Assembly: GCF_002288525.1 (NCBI RefSeq)
Contig: NZ_CP023068.1
Span: 930,001 to 994,000, forward strand
DNA length: 64,000 bases
Direction: 5' to 3'
DNA from: Sinorhizobium sojae CCBAU 05684
Lineage (GTDB): Bacteria > Pseudomonadota > Alphaproteobacteria > Rhizobiales > Rhizobiaceae
Positions within the stretch are counted from its first letter, which is position 1, and every line of letters starts with the position of its first letter. Positions 27,541 to 36,647 of the stretch are shown here, one piece after another. The position numbers and the translations under genes are program-made. The notes under the pieces are model-generated. The model was not told where the DNA came from, made no database searches, and worked only from the letters and a program-made list of their open reading frames with translations.

Positions 27541-28437
27541 CTACGGACGCTGCACACCCGTGCGATTGAGCGTGATCATGTAGACGCTCGTCGTGGCCGT
27601 GATAAAGAGCTGGTGCTTTGCGCGGCCGCCGAAGCACAGGTTGGAAACGAGCTCCGGCACCAGGATCTTGCCCATCAGCTGGCCGTCGGGGGCAATGCAA
27701 TGGACGCCATCGGCGGCGGACGACCAGAGGTTACCGTCGCAGTCCAGCCGGAACCCGTCGGCACAGCCGGGCGCGATCGTGTGAAAGACCTCGCCGCCGG
27801 AGAGGCTTCCATCGACACGGACGCCGAAGACGCGGATGTGCTGGGGGTCGGACGAGAACATCCGGCCGGTTTCGGCGACATAAAGCCGGCTCTCGTCAGG
27901 GCCGAAGGCGAGGCCGTTCGGGCAGGCGAAATCGGTGAGGACCGCGTCGATGGCGCCGGAAGGCCCCACGCGGTAAACGTGACAGGGGAGCTCCTGCTCG
28001 GCCCGGAACCCTTCGTAGTCCGTCATGATGCCGTAATGGGGGTCGGTGAACCAGATGGAGCCATCGGACGTTACCACAACGTCATTGGGCGAATTCAACC
28101 GCTTTCCATCGTAACTATCGGCGATGACGGTGACCGAGCCGTCATGCTCGGTGCGCGTCACCCGTCGCGTGCCATGCTCGCAGGTAATGAGCCTGCCCTC
28201 CCGGTCGCGTGTGTTGCCGTTGGCATAGTTCGAGGGGCTCCTGAACGTCGAGATCCCTGCGTCCGGAATCCAGCGCAAGATGCGGTTGTTCGGAATGTCG
28301 GAGAAGAGGAGGCAGCCGGCATCGCCGAACCAGACCGGTCCCTCGACCCAGTCGAAGCCGGTCGCGATCTGCTTGAGTGGCGCATTGCCCATGACGAATG
28401 ATCGGAAACGGTCGTCGACAACCTCGAAGAACGACAT
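27541..28437 (-). CDS. SMP-30/gluconolactonase-family lactonase
   Basis: 298 residues, six-bladed propeller. EGPVWFGDAGCLLFSDIPNN carries the first metal Glu, NSPNDVVVTSDGSIWFTDP the Asn and Asp ligands, and FACPNGLAFGPDES the next blade. The family opens sugar-acid lactones such as gluconolactone. ATG 28437 lies behind GGAGGAAAGCCAG. It is the last of three leftward genes after idnD and the hydroxyacid dehydrogenase, so it probably feeds the same gluconate/idonate route. Confidence 0.5.
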   Translation of the reverse strand: MSFFEVVDDRFRSFVMGNAPLKQIATGFDWVEGPVWFGDAGCLLFSDIPNNRILRWIPDAGISTFRSPSNYANGNTRDREGRLITCEHGTRRVTRTEHDGSVTVIADSYDGKRLNSPNDVVVTSDGSIWFTDPHYGIMTDYEGFRAEQELPCHVYRVGPSGAIDAVLTDFACPNGLAFGPDESRLYVAETGRMFSSDPQHIRVFGVRVDGSLSGGEVFHTIAPGCADGFRLDCDGNLWSSAADGVHCIAPDGQLMGKILVPELVSNLCFGGRAKHQLFITATTSVYMITLNRTGVQRP

Positions 28438-28585
28438 CTGGCTTTCCTCCTTTTCCGATCGCGTATCTTGCTTGCAAAGAGCATCACTGCAGGGCGACGG
28501 GCGCAAATGCAAGCCCGGCCGCCTTGGCGCGAGCGCCGCGGCTTTCGCCGCGGCGCCCGATCTTTTCAACGTTTTCGCGTGTCGC

Positions 28586-29617
28586 TCAGGAGAAGGCGAT
28601 CTGCGCCTTCATTGCCTGGCTGCGGTCGCTTGCCAGTTCAAATGCCGCGACCGCTTCGGCAAGCGGCAGCGTGTGGGTGATCAACGGTTTCACATCGATC
28701 AGCCCCTTCTGCATCAGCCCGACGCCGGTCGCGAATTCCTCGTGGAAGCGGAACGAGCCGCGCAGTTCGAGTTCCTTGGCGGTGATCGCCATCATCGGCA
28801 GGCTCATGTCGCCGCCGAGCCCCAATTGCACGATCACGCCGCGCGGGCGCAGCGCCGCTATCCCTGCCACGAGCGCCGCCGCCGCACCGGAGCATTCATA
28901 AAGAACGTCGAAGCTGCCCTTGTCCGCGGAATAGGGGGCGAAGGCGTCCGGCTCGTTCTTCATGTTGATGATGCGATCCGCCCCGATCGTCCTTGCGAGC
29001 GAGAGGGTGAAGTCGGAGAGATCCGTCGCTACGATCTCGGCCGCGCCGGCGCGACGTGCAGCCAGGATTGCCAAGACGCCGATCGGACCGCAGCCTGTGA
29101 CCAGCACGCGCTTGCCCAGCATCTCGCCGGCCCGGCGCGTGGCATGGAGCGCCACCGCCATCGGTTCGGCCAGGGCCGCTTCGCCCGGCGATAATCCTTC
29201 GGCCGGCACACATTGCAGCGCATCGGCGACCAGCACCTCGCGGAAGGCGCCCTGGACATGAGGGAAGGGCATCGCGCTGCCGTAAAAGCGCATGTTCAGG
29301 CACTGATTGTGGAGCCCTTGCTGGCAGTAGCGGCAGGCGCGGCAAGGCCGCGAGGGGGAGACGGCGACGAGATCGCCGACGGAGATGCCGTCGACTTCGG
29401 ATCCGAGTGCTTCCACATAGGCCGAGACCTCGTGGCCGAGGATCATCGGCTCGCGCAGCCGGACGGCCCCGAAGCCGCCGTGATTGTAATAGTGGAGATC
29501 GCTGCCGCAGACCCCGCCAATGGCAAGCCGAAGCCGCACTTCGCCCGCGCCCGGCATTTCCACAGTCCGCTCTTCGATGCGCAGGTCCTTGGCCCCATGA
29601 ACGACGATGGCTTTCAT
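28586..29617 (-). CDS. idnD: L-idonate 5-dehydrogenase, zinc alcohol dehydrogenase family
   Basis: 343 residues. CGSDLHYYNHGGFG and LGHE are the catalytic zinc site, CRACRYCQQGLHNQC holds the four structural-zinc cysteines and GCGPIGVLA is the NAD motif. The pattern HYYNHGG...PMILGHE is typical of L-idonate dehydrogenases, which make 5-keto-D-gluconate. The start ATG 29617 follows GAGAGG. A sorbitol/xylitol dehydrogenase role cannot be excluded, but the adjacent idnO and gntK favour idonate. Confidence 0.5.
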   Translation of the reverse strand: MKAIVVHGAKDLRIEERTVEMPGAGEVRLRLAIGGVCGSDLHYYNHGGFGAVRLREPMILGHEVSAYVEALGSEVDGISVGDLVAVSPSRPCRACRYCQQGLHNQCLNMRFYGSAMPFPHVQGAFREVLVADALQCVPAEGLSPGEAALAEPMAVALHATRRAGEMLGKRVLVTGCGPIGVLAILAARRAGAAEIVATDLSDFTLSLARTIGADRIINMKNEPDAFAPYSADKGSFDVLYECSGAAAALVAGIAALRPRGVIVQLGLGGDMSLPMMAITAKELELRGSFRFHEEFATGVGLMQKGLIDVKPLITHTLPLAEAVAAFELASDRSQAMKAQIAFS

Positions 29618-29628
29618 CTCGGATCCTC

Positions 29629-30576
29629 TCAAAGCACCGGCGTTAGCAGCGGTTTGCCGCCGAAATGCGCGGCAAGATTGTCGCGCACCAGTTGGCCCAT
29701 GGCCTTGCGCGTTTCCACGGTGCCCGACGCGTGGTGTGGCTGGAGGAGCACATTGTCGAGCGCCAGAAACCGCGGGTTCAGCGCCGGTTCGCCCTCGAAA
29801 ACGTCCAGTGCTGCGCAGCCGAGACTTCCGCTCTCCAGCGCATCGAGCAGTGCGTCCTCGTCGATGTTGGAGGCGCGGGAGATATTGATGAGCATACCCT
29901 CGCTGCCGAGAGCAGAGGTCACTTCGCTTCCGACGATGTGGCGGGTGGCGGCGGAGGCCGCAAGCGTGACGAAGAGGAAGTCGGAACGCTCGGCAAGCCC
30001 GACGGGATCGGCGACGAACGTCCAGTCGGATGCATAGGGTTTCGCCTCGACGTCACTATAGGCGATGTCCATGTCGAAGCCCTGCAGGCGTTTTGCTACT
30101 TCATAGCCAATCCGGCCGAGCCCGAGGACGCCCGCGGGCCGGCCCCAGACGCGGCGCTTCAGCGGGTAGAGGCCCTTCTTGGCCCAACTGCCGTCCTTGA
30201 CCCAGCTTTCCGCTCCGATCATGCCGCGAGAGAGGCAGAGCATCATGGCGACGCCGAGATCGGCGACATCATTGGTCAAGACGTCCGGTGTGTTCGTTAC
30301 CCTAATGCCGCGCTCACGGCAGGCCGCGAGGTCGACGGCATCGAAGCCGACGCCATAGACGGAAACCAGTTCGAGCGCCGGGCAGGCTTCGATCATCGCC
30401 CGGCCGGCGCCGAGTTCGCCGCGCGTGGCGATCGCGCGGATTTCCGGTCCGACGCTGGAAAGAAAGCTCTCCTTGTCGGACGCATCGAAATACCGATGCA
30501 CGGTGAAGGCGTCGTTCAGTGGCGCCTCATCCCATTCCGGGTAGGGGCCGACTTGGAGGATATGGGGTTTGCTCAA
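29629..30576 (-). CDS. 2-hydroxyacid dehydrogenase (GhrB/2-ketogluconate-reductase-like)
   Basis: About 315 residues. VLGLGRIGYEVAKRL is the NAD(P) motif, NISRASNID carries the substrate Arg region, DVFEGEP the Glu and QPHHASGT the catalytic His. The frame is open to ATG 30600, but that codon touches the operator. TTG 30576 has GGAG eight bases upstream, starts the family-like SKPHILQVGPYPEWDE and leaves room for promoter and operator. Likely reaction: reduction of a keto-sugar acid such as 2-ketogluconate. First gene of the leftward catabolic operon. Confidence 0.5.
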   Translation of the reverse strand: MSKPHILQVGPYPEWDEAPLNDAFTVHRYFDASDKESFLSSVGPEIRAIATRGELGAGRAMIEACPALELVSVYGVGFDAVDLAACRERGIRVTNTPDVLTNDVADLGVAMMLCLSRGMIGAESWVKDGSWAKKGLYPLKRRVWGRPAGVLGLGRIGYEVAKRLQGFDMDIAYSDVEAKPYASDWTFVADPVGLAERSDFLFVTLAASAATRHIVGSEVTSALGSEGMLINISRASNIDEDALLDALESGSLGCAALDVFEGEPALNPRFLALDNVLLQPHHASGTVETRKAMGQLVRDNLAAHFGGKPLLTPVL

Positions 30577-30593
30577 TTCAGTTTCTCCATCCC

Positions 30594-30623
30594 TTGACAT
30601 TGAATGTTATCGATAACATAAAC
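30594..30623. promoter_or_regulatory. GntR/LacI-type operator inside a promoter
   Basis: ATGTTATCGATAACAT at 30604-30619 is a perfect 16-bp palindrome. On the plus strand TTGACA (30594-30599) lies four bases before it and CATAAA (30617-30622) overlaps its end, a 17-bp spacing, so a bound repressor would block the idnO promoter. The leftward operon starts at 30576 and is probably controlled by the same site. The half site TGTTA/TAACA resembles that of gluconate/idonate LacI-family repressors. Confidence 0.5.
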
Positions 30624-30662
30624 AGATCATCCGAGCTTGTCGAGATGAATGCGGGAGGAAAA

Positions 30663-31418
30663 ATGAGCGTCGAACTATTTCAATTGAAAGGGCGCCGGGC
30701 GCTCGTCACCGGCTCCTCGCAAGGTATAGGCTTCGCGCTCGCCCAGGGGCTTGCCGATGCCGGAGCCGAAGTCATCCTCAATGGGCGCGATGAGACCAAG
30801 CTTGCTGCTGCAGCGAAGCGGATCCCCGGCGCGCGCCGGCTTGCCTTCGACGCCACCGACCATGAGGCGGTGCGCGCAGCCGTCGACCGCTTTGAGGCCG
30901 AGGTCGGTGCGATCGACATTTTGGTCAACAATGCCGGCATGCAGCACCGGACGCCGCTCGAGGATTTTCCCGCAGACGCCTTCGAGAAGTTGCTGCGCGC
31001 CAACATCTCGACGGTCTTTAACACCGGCCAGGCGGTCGCGCGGCACATGATCAAGCGCGGAGCCGGCAAGATCATCAACATTGCTAGCGTGCAGACGGCG
31101 CTGGCCCGTCCCGGAATTGCGCCCTATACGGCAACCAAGGGGGCTGTCGGCAATCTGACCAAGGGCATGGCGACGGATTGGGCGAAGTACGGGCTGCAAT
31201 GCAATGCGATCGCGCCCGGCTATTTCGACACGCCACTCAATGCGGCCCTCGTCGCCGATCCTGCCTTCTCGGCCTGGCTGGAAAAGCGTACACCGGCCGG
31301 TCGCTGGGGCAAGGTGGAGGAACTGGTCGGCGCCTGTATCTTCCTTGCCTCTAATGCATCCTCTTTCGTGAACGGACATGTGCTCTATGTCGATGGTGGT
31401 ATCACAGCTTCGCTCTGA
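30663..31418 (+). CDS. idnO: Gluconate 5-dehydrogenase, SDR family
   Basis: 251 residues. VTGSSQGIGFALA binds the cofactor, NNAG is standard, and SVQTALARPGIAPYTATKG contains Ser, Tyr and Lys of the active site; NAIAPGYFDTPLN is typical of 5-ketogluconate reductases. It interconverts 5-keto-D-gluconate and D-gluconate, the step after IdnD. GGGAGGAAAA precedes ATG 30663. First gene of the rightward operon idnO-gntK-dehydrogenase-EthD-like. Confidence 0.5.
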   Translation: MSVELFQLKGRRALVTGSSQGIGFALAQGLADAGAEVILNGRDETKLAAAAKRIPGARRLAFDATDHEAVRAAVDRFEAEVGAIDILVNNAGMQHRTPLEDFPADAFEKLLRANISTVFNTGQAVARHMIKRGAGKIINIASVQTALARPGIAPYTATKGAVGNLTKGMATDWAKYGLQCNAIAPGYFDTPLNAALVADPAFSAWLEKRTPAGRWGKVEELVGACIFLASNASSFVNGHVLYVDGGITASL

Positions 31419-31923
31419 CCTCCCGCAGCGTATGGTGCTGATGGGGGTCGCCGGTTGCGGCAAGTCCTCTGTCGGAGCCGCACTCGCCAGGCGCATCGGT
31501 GCCGTCTATGTCGATGGCGACGATCTGCACCCCACGGCAAACATCGCCAAGATGAGCCGGGGCATTCCCTTGAGCGACGAGGACCGCTGGCCCTGGCTGA
31601 CACGCGTCGGCGAGGCGCTTTCGGCCGGTCCCGGTCCGACGATCATTGGCTGTTCCGCTCTGAAGCGCGCCTATCGTGACCACATTACGAGCGTGGTGGG
31701 CGCAACGGTGACCTTCATCCATCTCGTCGGCTCGGTCGAAGTTATCGAAAAGCGAATGAAGGCCCGGGAGGGTCATTTCATGCCGCCGGCGCTGCTTGCG
31801 AGCCAGTTCGCGACGCTTGAGCCGCCGGGATCAGACGAGAATGCGATCAGCGTCGACATCGACCAGCCGCTCGAGGCGGTGGTCGAAAGCATCGCCAACC
31901 AGCTTGGAGGAACGGGAAGATGA
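31393..31923 (+). CDS. gntK: Gluconokinase
   Basis: About 176 residues. LMGVAGCGKSSVG is the P-loop. VDGDDLHPTANIAKMSRGIP and LSDEDRWPWL are gluconate-kinase signatures. It phosphorylates D-gluconate to 6-phosphogluconate for the Entner-Doudoroff pathway. The start is uncertain: ATG codons at 31378, 31387 and 31393 overlap the end of idnO, and ATG 31432 would be the first non-overlapping one. 31393 gives the usual short N-terminal lead. The stop overlaps the next ATG. Confidence 0.5.
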   Translation: MVVSQLRSDLPQRMVLMGVAGCGKSSVGAALARRIGAVYVDGDDLHPTANIAKMSRGIPLSDEDRWPWLTRVGEALSAGPGPTIIGCSALKRAYRDHITSVVGATVTFIHLVGSVEVIEKRMKAREGHFMPPALLASQFATLEPPGSDENAISVDIDQPLEAVVESIANQLGGTGR

Positions 31924-32804
31924 ACAGAGTCGCCTTGATCGGCGCCGGCGCCATGGGCGGCGCCATCGGCACGCGTCTTGTGGAAACCGGGAACGAATTG
32001 ACGGTCTTCGATCTCGACCACGAAAAGGTTCGGCAATTGGTGGATAAGGGCGCCGTCGCGGTGGCGAGCGCGGCGGAGGCGGCTTCCCGCTCCGACTATG
32101 TGATCCTCAGCCTGAATTCGGCGAAAATCGTCAATGCTGCGGTTTTCGGGCCGGGCGGCATAGCGGAGGGAGCCAAGCCCGGAACGCTGGTCATCGACAT
32201 GTCGTCCATTGACCCGGAATCGACGAAGGCGATGGCCTCAGAAGCGGCCAACGTGCGCCTGCGCTGGGTCGACAGCCCTCTTTCCGGCGGCGCCCCCAAG
32301 GCGCTGATCGGTGAATTGACGCTGATGGCGGGCGGCAGCGAGCAGGATGTGGCGGATGCCCATCAGGTGCTGAAGCATGTCGCCTCGAATTACACTCATA
32401 TGGGTCCGTCAGGTGCCGGCCAGACGACCAAGCTGATCAACCAGGTTCTTTGCGGGCTCAATTTCCTTGCGGTGGCCGAGGCCACCCAACTGGCGCTCGA
32501 CGCTGGCGTCGACGCGGCCAAGATCCCCCGGGCGCTGAAGGGCGGGCGTGCCGACAGCGCAATCCTGCAGGAATACATGCCGCGGTTCGTCGCCAGGGAT
32601 TACCGCCGTACCGGGCGCATCGACAACATGGTCAAGGACCTGAACGGCGCCCAGGATCTCGCACGCCGCACCAATACGACCATGCCGCTGACGGCAGTCT
32701 GCGCCGAAGTTCACAGGATGCTGACCGCTGCCGGCCTCGGCGGCGAGGATCAGGCCGCGTTGATGGAATATTTCAAGGGACCCAACAAGGAGAAGTTCGG
32801 ATGA
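31920..32804 (+). CDS. NAD(P)-dependent beta-hydroxyacid dehydrogenase
   Basis: 294 residues. LIGAGAMGGAIG is the dinucleotide motif, DSPLSGGAPKA the substrate-binding signature and GAGQTTKLINQ carries the catalytic Lys. Family members include tartronate-semialdehyde reductase, L-threonate dehydrogenase and 3-hydroxyisobutyrate dehydrogenase. ATGA overlaps join it to gntK and to the small gene that follows. A four- to six-carbon sugar acid is a reasonable substrate, unproven. Confidence 0.5.
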   Translation: MNRVALIGAGAMGGAIGTRLVETGNELTVFDLDHEKVRQLVDKGAVAVASAAEAASRSDYVILSLNSAKIVNAAVFGPGGIAEGAKPGTLVIDMSSIDPESTKAMASEAANVRLRWVDSPLSGGAPKALIGELTLMAGGSEQDVADAHQVLKHVASNYTHMGPSGAGQTTKLINQVLCGLNFLAVAEATQLALDAGVDAAKIPRALKGGRADSAILQEYMPRFVARDYRRTGRIDNMVKDLNGAQDLARRTNTTMPLTAVCAEVHRMLTAAGLGGEDQAALMEYFKGPNKEKFG

Positions 32805-33133
32805 TCACACGTTATGCGCTGTTCGAGGGAAAGCTGAAGGAAGGTGAGACGGAGGCCTTCCGCGCGGCCGTGCTGGAAAACATCGTGCCCAAATGGAAGG
32901 CCTTCCCCGGCGCGCTCGACGTGCGCGTCACCTTTGCCGATGCCCGTGACGAGGGGGCCCCGGAGATCCCGATGATCCTGGCGATTAATTATCCCGACCT
33001 CGATTCCGTCGAGAAGGCGCTGGCAAGCCCGGCCCGCGCCGCGGCAAAAGCAGCTACGGAGGAAGTGCTGGCGCGCTTCTTCGAAGGCCGAATTCATCAC
33101 CACATCACGCAGGCAAACGAATTCCGCCTTTGA
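32801..33133 (+). CDS. Small dimeric alpha/beta-barrel (EthD-like) protein
   Basis: 110 residues, opening ITRYALFEGKLKEGETEAFR and running through FADARDEGAPEIPMILAINY. Length and strand pattern fit the ferredoxin-like dimeric barrel of EthD/ABM proteins. No catalytic residue is evident. It is translationally coupled (ATGA) to the dehydrogenase upstream, so a helper or isomerase role in the same pathway is inferred. Followed by a terminator. Confidence 0.5.
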   Translation: MITRYALFEGKLKEGETEAFRAAVLENIVPKWKAFPGALDVRVTFADARDEGAPEIPMILAINYPDLDSVEKALASPARAAAKAATEEVLARFFEGRIHHHITQANEFRL

Positions 33134-33140
33134 TCGAATT

Positions 33141-33168
33141 GCGGCGACGGGATCGAAACCGTCGCCGC
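33141..33168 (+). terminator. Terminator of the idnO operon
   Basis: GCGGCGACGG (33141-33150) and CCGTCGCCGC (33159-33168) form a perfect 10-bp stem around an 8-base loop, 8 bp after the stop of the small gene. A pyrimidine-rich CACCTCTCTTT follows. Confidence 0.5.
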
Positions 33169-33227
33169 CACCTCTCTTTGGCAAAGAAGAGGCTTGCATT
33201 CCGTCCTCAATGTGGGTGTACTTGCAC

Positions 33228-33241
33228 TGGTAACGATAACA
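33228..33241 (+). promoter_or_regulatory. Degenerate GntR/LacI-type operator at the lacI start
   Basis: TGGTAACGATAACA matches TGTTATCGATAACA at 12 of 14 positions and ends 9 bp before the ATG at 33251. This suggests weak autoregulation of the repressor gene. Confidence 0.5.
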
Positions 33242-33250
33242 TGGGCGAGC

Positions 33251-34267
33251 ATGCACAATTTCCGCAAACCCCCGACGATGGCGGATGTCGCGCGCCGGAC
33301 CGGCGTTTCGCCGATGACCGTTTCCCGCGCTTTCAAGCGTGACGCCTCCGTCAGTCAGGAGACCCGTGAGGCGATTCTGCGCGCTGCAGAGGAACTCGGC
33401 TATGTCTTCGACAGCACCGCGTCCAATCTGCGCTCGCAACGAACCGATTTCGTCGCGGTGACGATCCCGTCGATCAACAATGCCAATTTCGCCGACACGG
33501 TCCGGACGCTCTCCGATGGCGTATCCGAGCGTGGCCTGCAAATCCTGCTCGGCTATACCAATTACGATGTCCAGGAGGAGGAGCGGCTCATCGAGCAGCT
33601 CTTGCGGCGCAAGCCCGAAGCGATCGTCGTCACGGGCGGAAAACACACGCCGCGCACGCGCAAGCTCCTGTCGAATGCCGGAATTCCGGTGATCGAGACC
33701 TGGGACCTGCCGGAAGAACCGATCGGCCACGTCGTCGGCTTTTCCAATGCTCAAGCCGTGCGCGAGATGGTCGACCACTTCGTCGCCGTCGGTTACCGCA
33801 ACATTGCCTTCATCGGCGGCGACGCCTCTCGGGACACACGCGGCGCCGACCGACGGGCGGGCTTCATCGCGGCGATGAAAGACCATGGCCTGGAGGCCGC
33901 CCGCCTCATAGCCGCCGGGCCGCCGCCGATCTCGATGCGGGAGGGCGCCGACGCGATGGGTCAGCTCCTCGAGCGCTTTCCCGATACGGATGCGGTGATC
34001 TGCGTTTCCGATCTTTCGGCCTTCGGGGCGCTCACCGAATGCCAGCGGCGCGGAATTGCCGTGCCGGAAAAAATCGCCATCGGTGGATTTGGCGACTATG
34101 AGATCGGTGCCATCTGCGTACCAAGTCTGACGACGATCAATGCCTTCGCGGGCGAGATCGGAGCAAAAACGGCAGAACTGATCCTCGATGTGCTCGACGG
34201 CAAGCTGGCCGAAGCGGGCCGGGTGACCATCCGCCCCGATCTGATCCTCCGGCAGACCAGCCTCTGA
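33251..34267 (+). CDS. LacI-family transcriptional repressor
   Basis: 338 residues. Residues about 8-60 are the LacI helix-turn-helix (TMADVARRTGVSPMTVSRAF) and hinge (YVFDSTASNLRSQRT). The periplasmic-binding-protein-like ligand domain follows to the end. The SPMTVS recognition helix resembles that of E. coli GntR (TKMTVS), which fits the gluconate-type operators here. ATG 33251 fits the family; a longer frame from 33194 would put the operator inside the gene. Probably controls the idn/gnt operons in response to a sugar acid. Confidence 0.5.
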   Translation: MHNFRKPPTMADVARRTGVSPMTVSRAFKRDASVSQETREAILRAAEELGYVFDSTASNLRSQRTDFVAVTIPSINNANFADTVRTLSDGVSERGLQILLGYTNYDVQEEERLIEQLLRRKPEAIVVTGGKHTPRTRKLLSNAGIPVIETWDLPEEPIGHVVGFSNAQAVREMVDHFVAVGYRNIAFIGGDASRDTRGADRRAGFIAAMKDHGLEAARLIAAGPPPISMREGADAMGQLLERFPDTDAVICVSDLSAFGALTECQRRGIAVPEKIAIGGFGDYEIGAICVPSLTTINAFAGEIGAKTAELILDVLDGKLAEAGRVTIRPDLILRQTSL

Positions 34268-34335
34268 CATCGCGCCAGAGCGGCGACCGGTACCGCCCCC
34301 GCAATTCATGTGGAAGACTCGCTGCAAGGGACAAA

Positions 34336-34364
34336 CCGGGGCAGACGCAGAAACTCCGCCCCGG
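34336..34364. terminator. Shared terminator between convergent lacI and dctP genes
   Basis: CCGGGGC (34336-34342) and GCCCCGG (34358-34364) form a 7-bp perfect stem in the 105-bp gap between two convergent genes. Confidence 0.5.
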
Positions 34365-34372
34365 ATCTTGCA

Positions 34373-35350
34373 TCACTTCGAGGCGGCGACGATCGCGTTG
34401 ACGAGGCTGTCGCCGTTCTCGTCGATGAAGCCTTCCCAGACCGGCTTGACGGCAGCCTGGAAGGCGGCGGCGTCGACATCGCGGTTGACGCTCATGCCTT
34501 CGGATTCCAGTTGTGCAATCATCTCCTCCTCCTTGGCGAGGCTCAAATCGCGCTGCTTGGCGACGGCCTCGGCCGCGACCTCCGTGATGATCTTCTGCTC
34601 CGCATCGCTCAGGTCCTTGAGCTTGTCGCTGTTCATCACCATGGCGAGCGCCGAATAGGCGTGCTGGGTGAGCGACAGGTACTTCTGCACCTCGTTGAAC
34701 TTGAACGAGACGACAATGCCGATCGGATGGTCCTGGGCGTCGACGACGCCGGTCTCGAGCGCGGTATAGAGTTCCGCTACGGGAAGCTGCTGCGGGTTTG
34801 CTCCAACAAGCGCGAACATGTCATTGAGTGCCTTGGAGTTATTCACCCGCATCTGCAGGCCGTTGAGATCTTCCGGCGTGCGAACTGGCCCGCGATTGTT
34901 GGTGATGTTGCGGTAGCCGTTCTCGGGAAACCCGAGCAGTTTAAGGCCGACGGGATCGAACTTGGCGGCAACTCCCTGTCCGATTTCGCCGTCGAGGACC
35001 TTGTAGGCGACATCACGGGAGGGAAACATGAAGGGCAGCTCGAAAGCGCCGGCTTCGGGGATGAGGCCGGTGAAGTTGTTAAGTCCCGAGATCGCGACGT
35101 CGATAATGCCGGAGCGGGCGCCGTCGATCATCTGGGCGTCGTTTCCGAGCTGGCCATGGGGGAAGATGTTCACCGTGATGGAGCCGCCCGAGCGGGCCTC
35201 GACCTGCTCTTTGAAATAGATCGACATGGTCTGCTGAAGGTCTGTCTCCGGCGCCGCATGGGCAAGCTTCAGCACGGTTTCCGCCAAGGCGGGCACGGCC
35301 GATAGCGTCAGAGCCGCCGCAAGCCCCATTGTTTTCATCAGTATGTTCAT
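34373..35350 (-). CDS. dctP: TRAP transporter substrate-binding protein
   Basis: 325 residues with a signal peptide (MKTMGLAAALTLSAVPALA). The DctP family signature lies at residues about 140-185 (RTPEDLNGLQMRVNNSKAL). The family Arg-binding residue for substrate carboxylate is expected in that segment. VPALAETVLKLAH opens the mature protein. ATG 35350 is behind GGGAGGAATAGCC. With the two permease genes upstream it forms a complete TRAP system, probably for a sugar acid given the regulon. Confidence 0.5.
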   Translation of the reverse strand: MNILMKTMGLAAALTLSAVPALAETVLKLAHAAPETDLQQTMSIYFKEQVEARSGGSITVNIFPHGQLGNDAQMIDGARSGIIDVAISGLNNFTGLIPEAGAFELPFMFPSRDVAYKVLDGEIGQGVAAKFDPVGLKLLGFPENGYRNITNNRGPVRTPEDLNGLQMRVNNSKALNDMFALVGANPQQLPVAELYTALETGVVDAQDHPIGIVVSFKFNEVQKYLSLTQHAYSALAMVMNSDKLKDLSDAEQKIITEVAAEAVAKQRDLSLAKEEEMIAQLESEGMSVNRDVDAAAFQAAVKPVWEGFIDENGDSLVNAIVAASK

Positions 35351-35366
35351 GGCTATTCCTCCCTGG

Positions 35367-36647
35367 TTAGCCTGCAAAGAAACGCATGGGCACGGTGATC
35401 AAGGCCGGGAAGGCGATGAACAGTGCCAGAAGCACGAGATAGGCGATGATGAAGGGTATGGTTCCGCTCACGACGGCGCTCATCGGCTTTTTCCCCACGC
35501 CGCAGACGACGTTCAGCACGGTACCGACCGGCGGTGTGATCAGGCCGATCGATGTGTTGATGACGAACATCAGCCCGAAATAGACCGGGTCGATACCGGC
35601 GAGCTTGACGATCGGCATGAAGAGCGGCACCAGGATCAGGATCGTCGGGCTCAGATCCATGACCATGCCGACGAAGAGCACGATGATCATGATCACCGCC
35701 ATGAGCAGGCGCGGATGGTCTACGAGCGGCCCGAGCAGTTCCGCCAGTTGCTGCGGCAGTTGTGCCACCGTGATCAGCCAGGCCGCGACCATCGCCGCGC
35801 CGACGAGAAACATTACCATCGCCGTCGAACGTGCGCTGCTGACGAGGATGTCGAAGAAGCTGCGCAGGCTGAGTTCGCGATAGATGAGCGCGGATACGAC
35901 GATCGCGTAGACGGCCGCGACCACGGCCGCCTCGGTCGGGGTGAAGATGCCGAAGCGGATGCCGCCGATGATGATGATCGGAAGCAGGAGCGCCCAGATC
36001 CCTTCGCGCAGCGCCTGAAGCCGCTCGCTTGCGCTTGCCCTAGGCGTGGTCTCCACCGTCTCGTTCCGCATCATCATGGACCAGACCAGCATCAGGGCTG
36101 CGCCCATCATCAGCCCCGGCGCGATGCCGCCGAGGAAGAGCTTTGCGATCGAGATATTGCCCGCGACACCGATGATGATCAGCGGCAAAGAAGGCGGAAT
36201 GACCGGCGCGATAATCCCGCCGGCGGCGAGAAGTCCCAGCGAACGTGCGCCCGGATAGCCGGATTTCTGCATCATCGGATAGAGGATGGAAACGAGCGCG
36301 GCTGCGTCCGCGACCGCTGAGCCGGAGAGGCCCGCGAGCAGGACGGAGGTGACGATCGCCACATAGCCGAGCCCCCCTTGCCGATGGCCGACAAGCGTCA
36401 TCGCCAGTTTCACGATCCGGGTCGAGAGGCCGCCTTGCGACATCACTTCACCGGCGACGAGGAAGAACGGTACGGCGAGCAGCGGAAAACTGTCGACGCC
36501 GTTGATCAGCGACTGCGCCAAAACATCGGCGCTGAAGAGATCGAGGTGCAGCATCAGCACCATCGCCGCCAGTAACAGCGCGAAGGCGACCGGCAGACCG
36601 GCAAGTATGCTGATGATGAGAACGGAAAGGAACAGTGCCAGCGTCAT
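35367..36647 (-). CDS. dctM: TRAP transporter large permease
   Basis: 426 residues with about 12 membrane segments. PVAFALLLAAMVLMLHLD near the N-terminus, SGSAVADAAALVSILYPMM and VGTVLNVVCGVGK are DctM hallmarks. It couples substrate uptake to a sodium or proton gradient. Its start overlaps the stop of dctQ (ATGA), and it ends 16 bp before dctP. Confidence 0.5.
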   Translation of the reverse strand: MTLALFLSVLIISILAGLPVAFALLLAAMVLMLHLDLFSADVLAQSLINGVDSFPLLAVPFFLVAGEVMSQGGLSTRIVKLAMTLVGHRQGGLGYVAIVTSVLLAGLSGSAVADAAALVSILYPMMQKSGYPGARSLGLLAAGGIIAPVIPPSLPLIIIGVAGNISIAKLFLGGIAPGLMMGAALMLVWSMMMRNETVETTPRASASERLQALREGIWALLLPIIIIGGIRFGIFTPTEAAVVAAVYAIVVSALIYRELSLRSFFDILVSSARSTAMVMFLVGAAMVAAWLITVAQLPQQLAELLGPLVDHPRLLMAVIMIIVLFVGMVMDLSPTILILVPLFMPIVKLAGIDPVYFGLMFVINTSIGLITPPVGTVLNVVCGVGKKPMSAVVSGTIPFIIAYLVLLALFIAFPALITVPMRFFAG

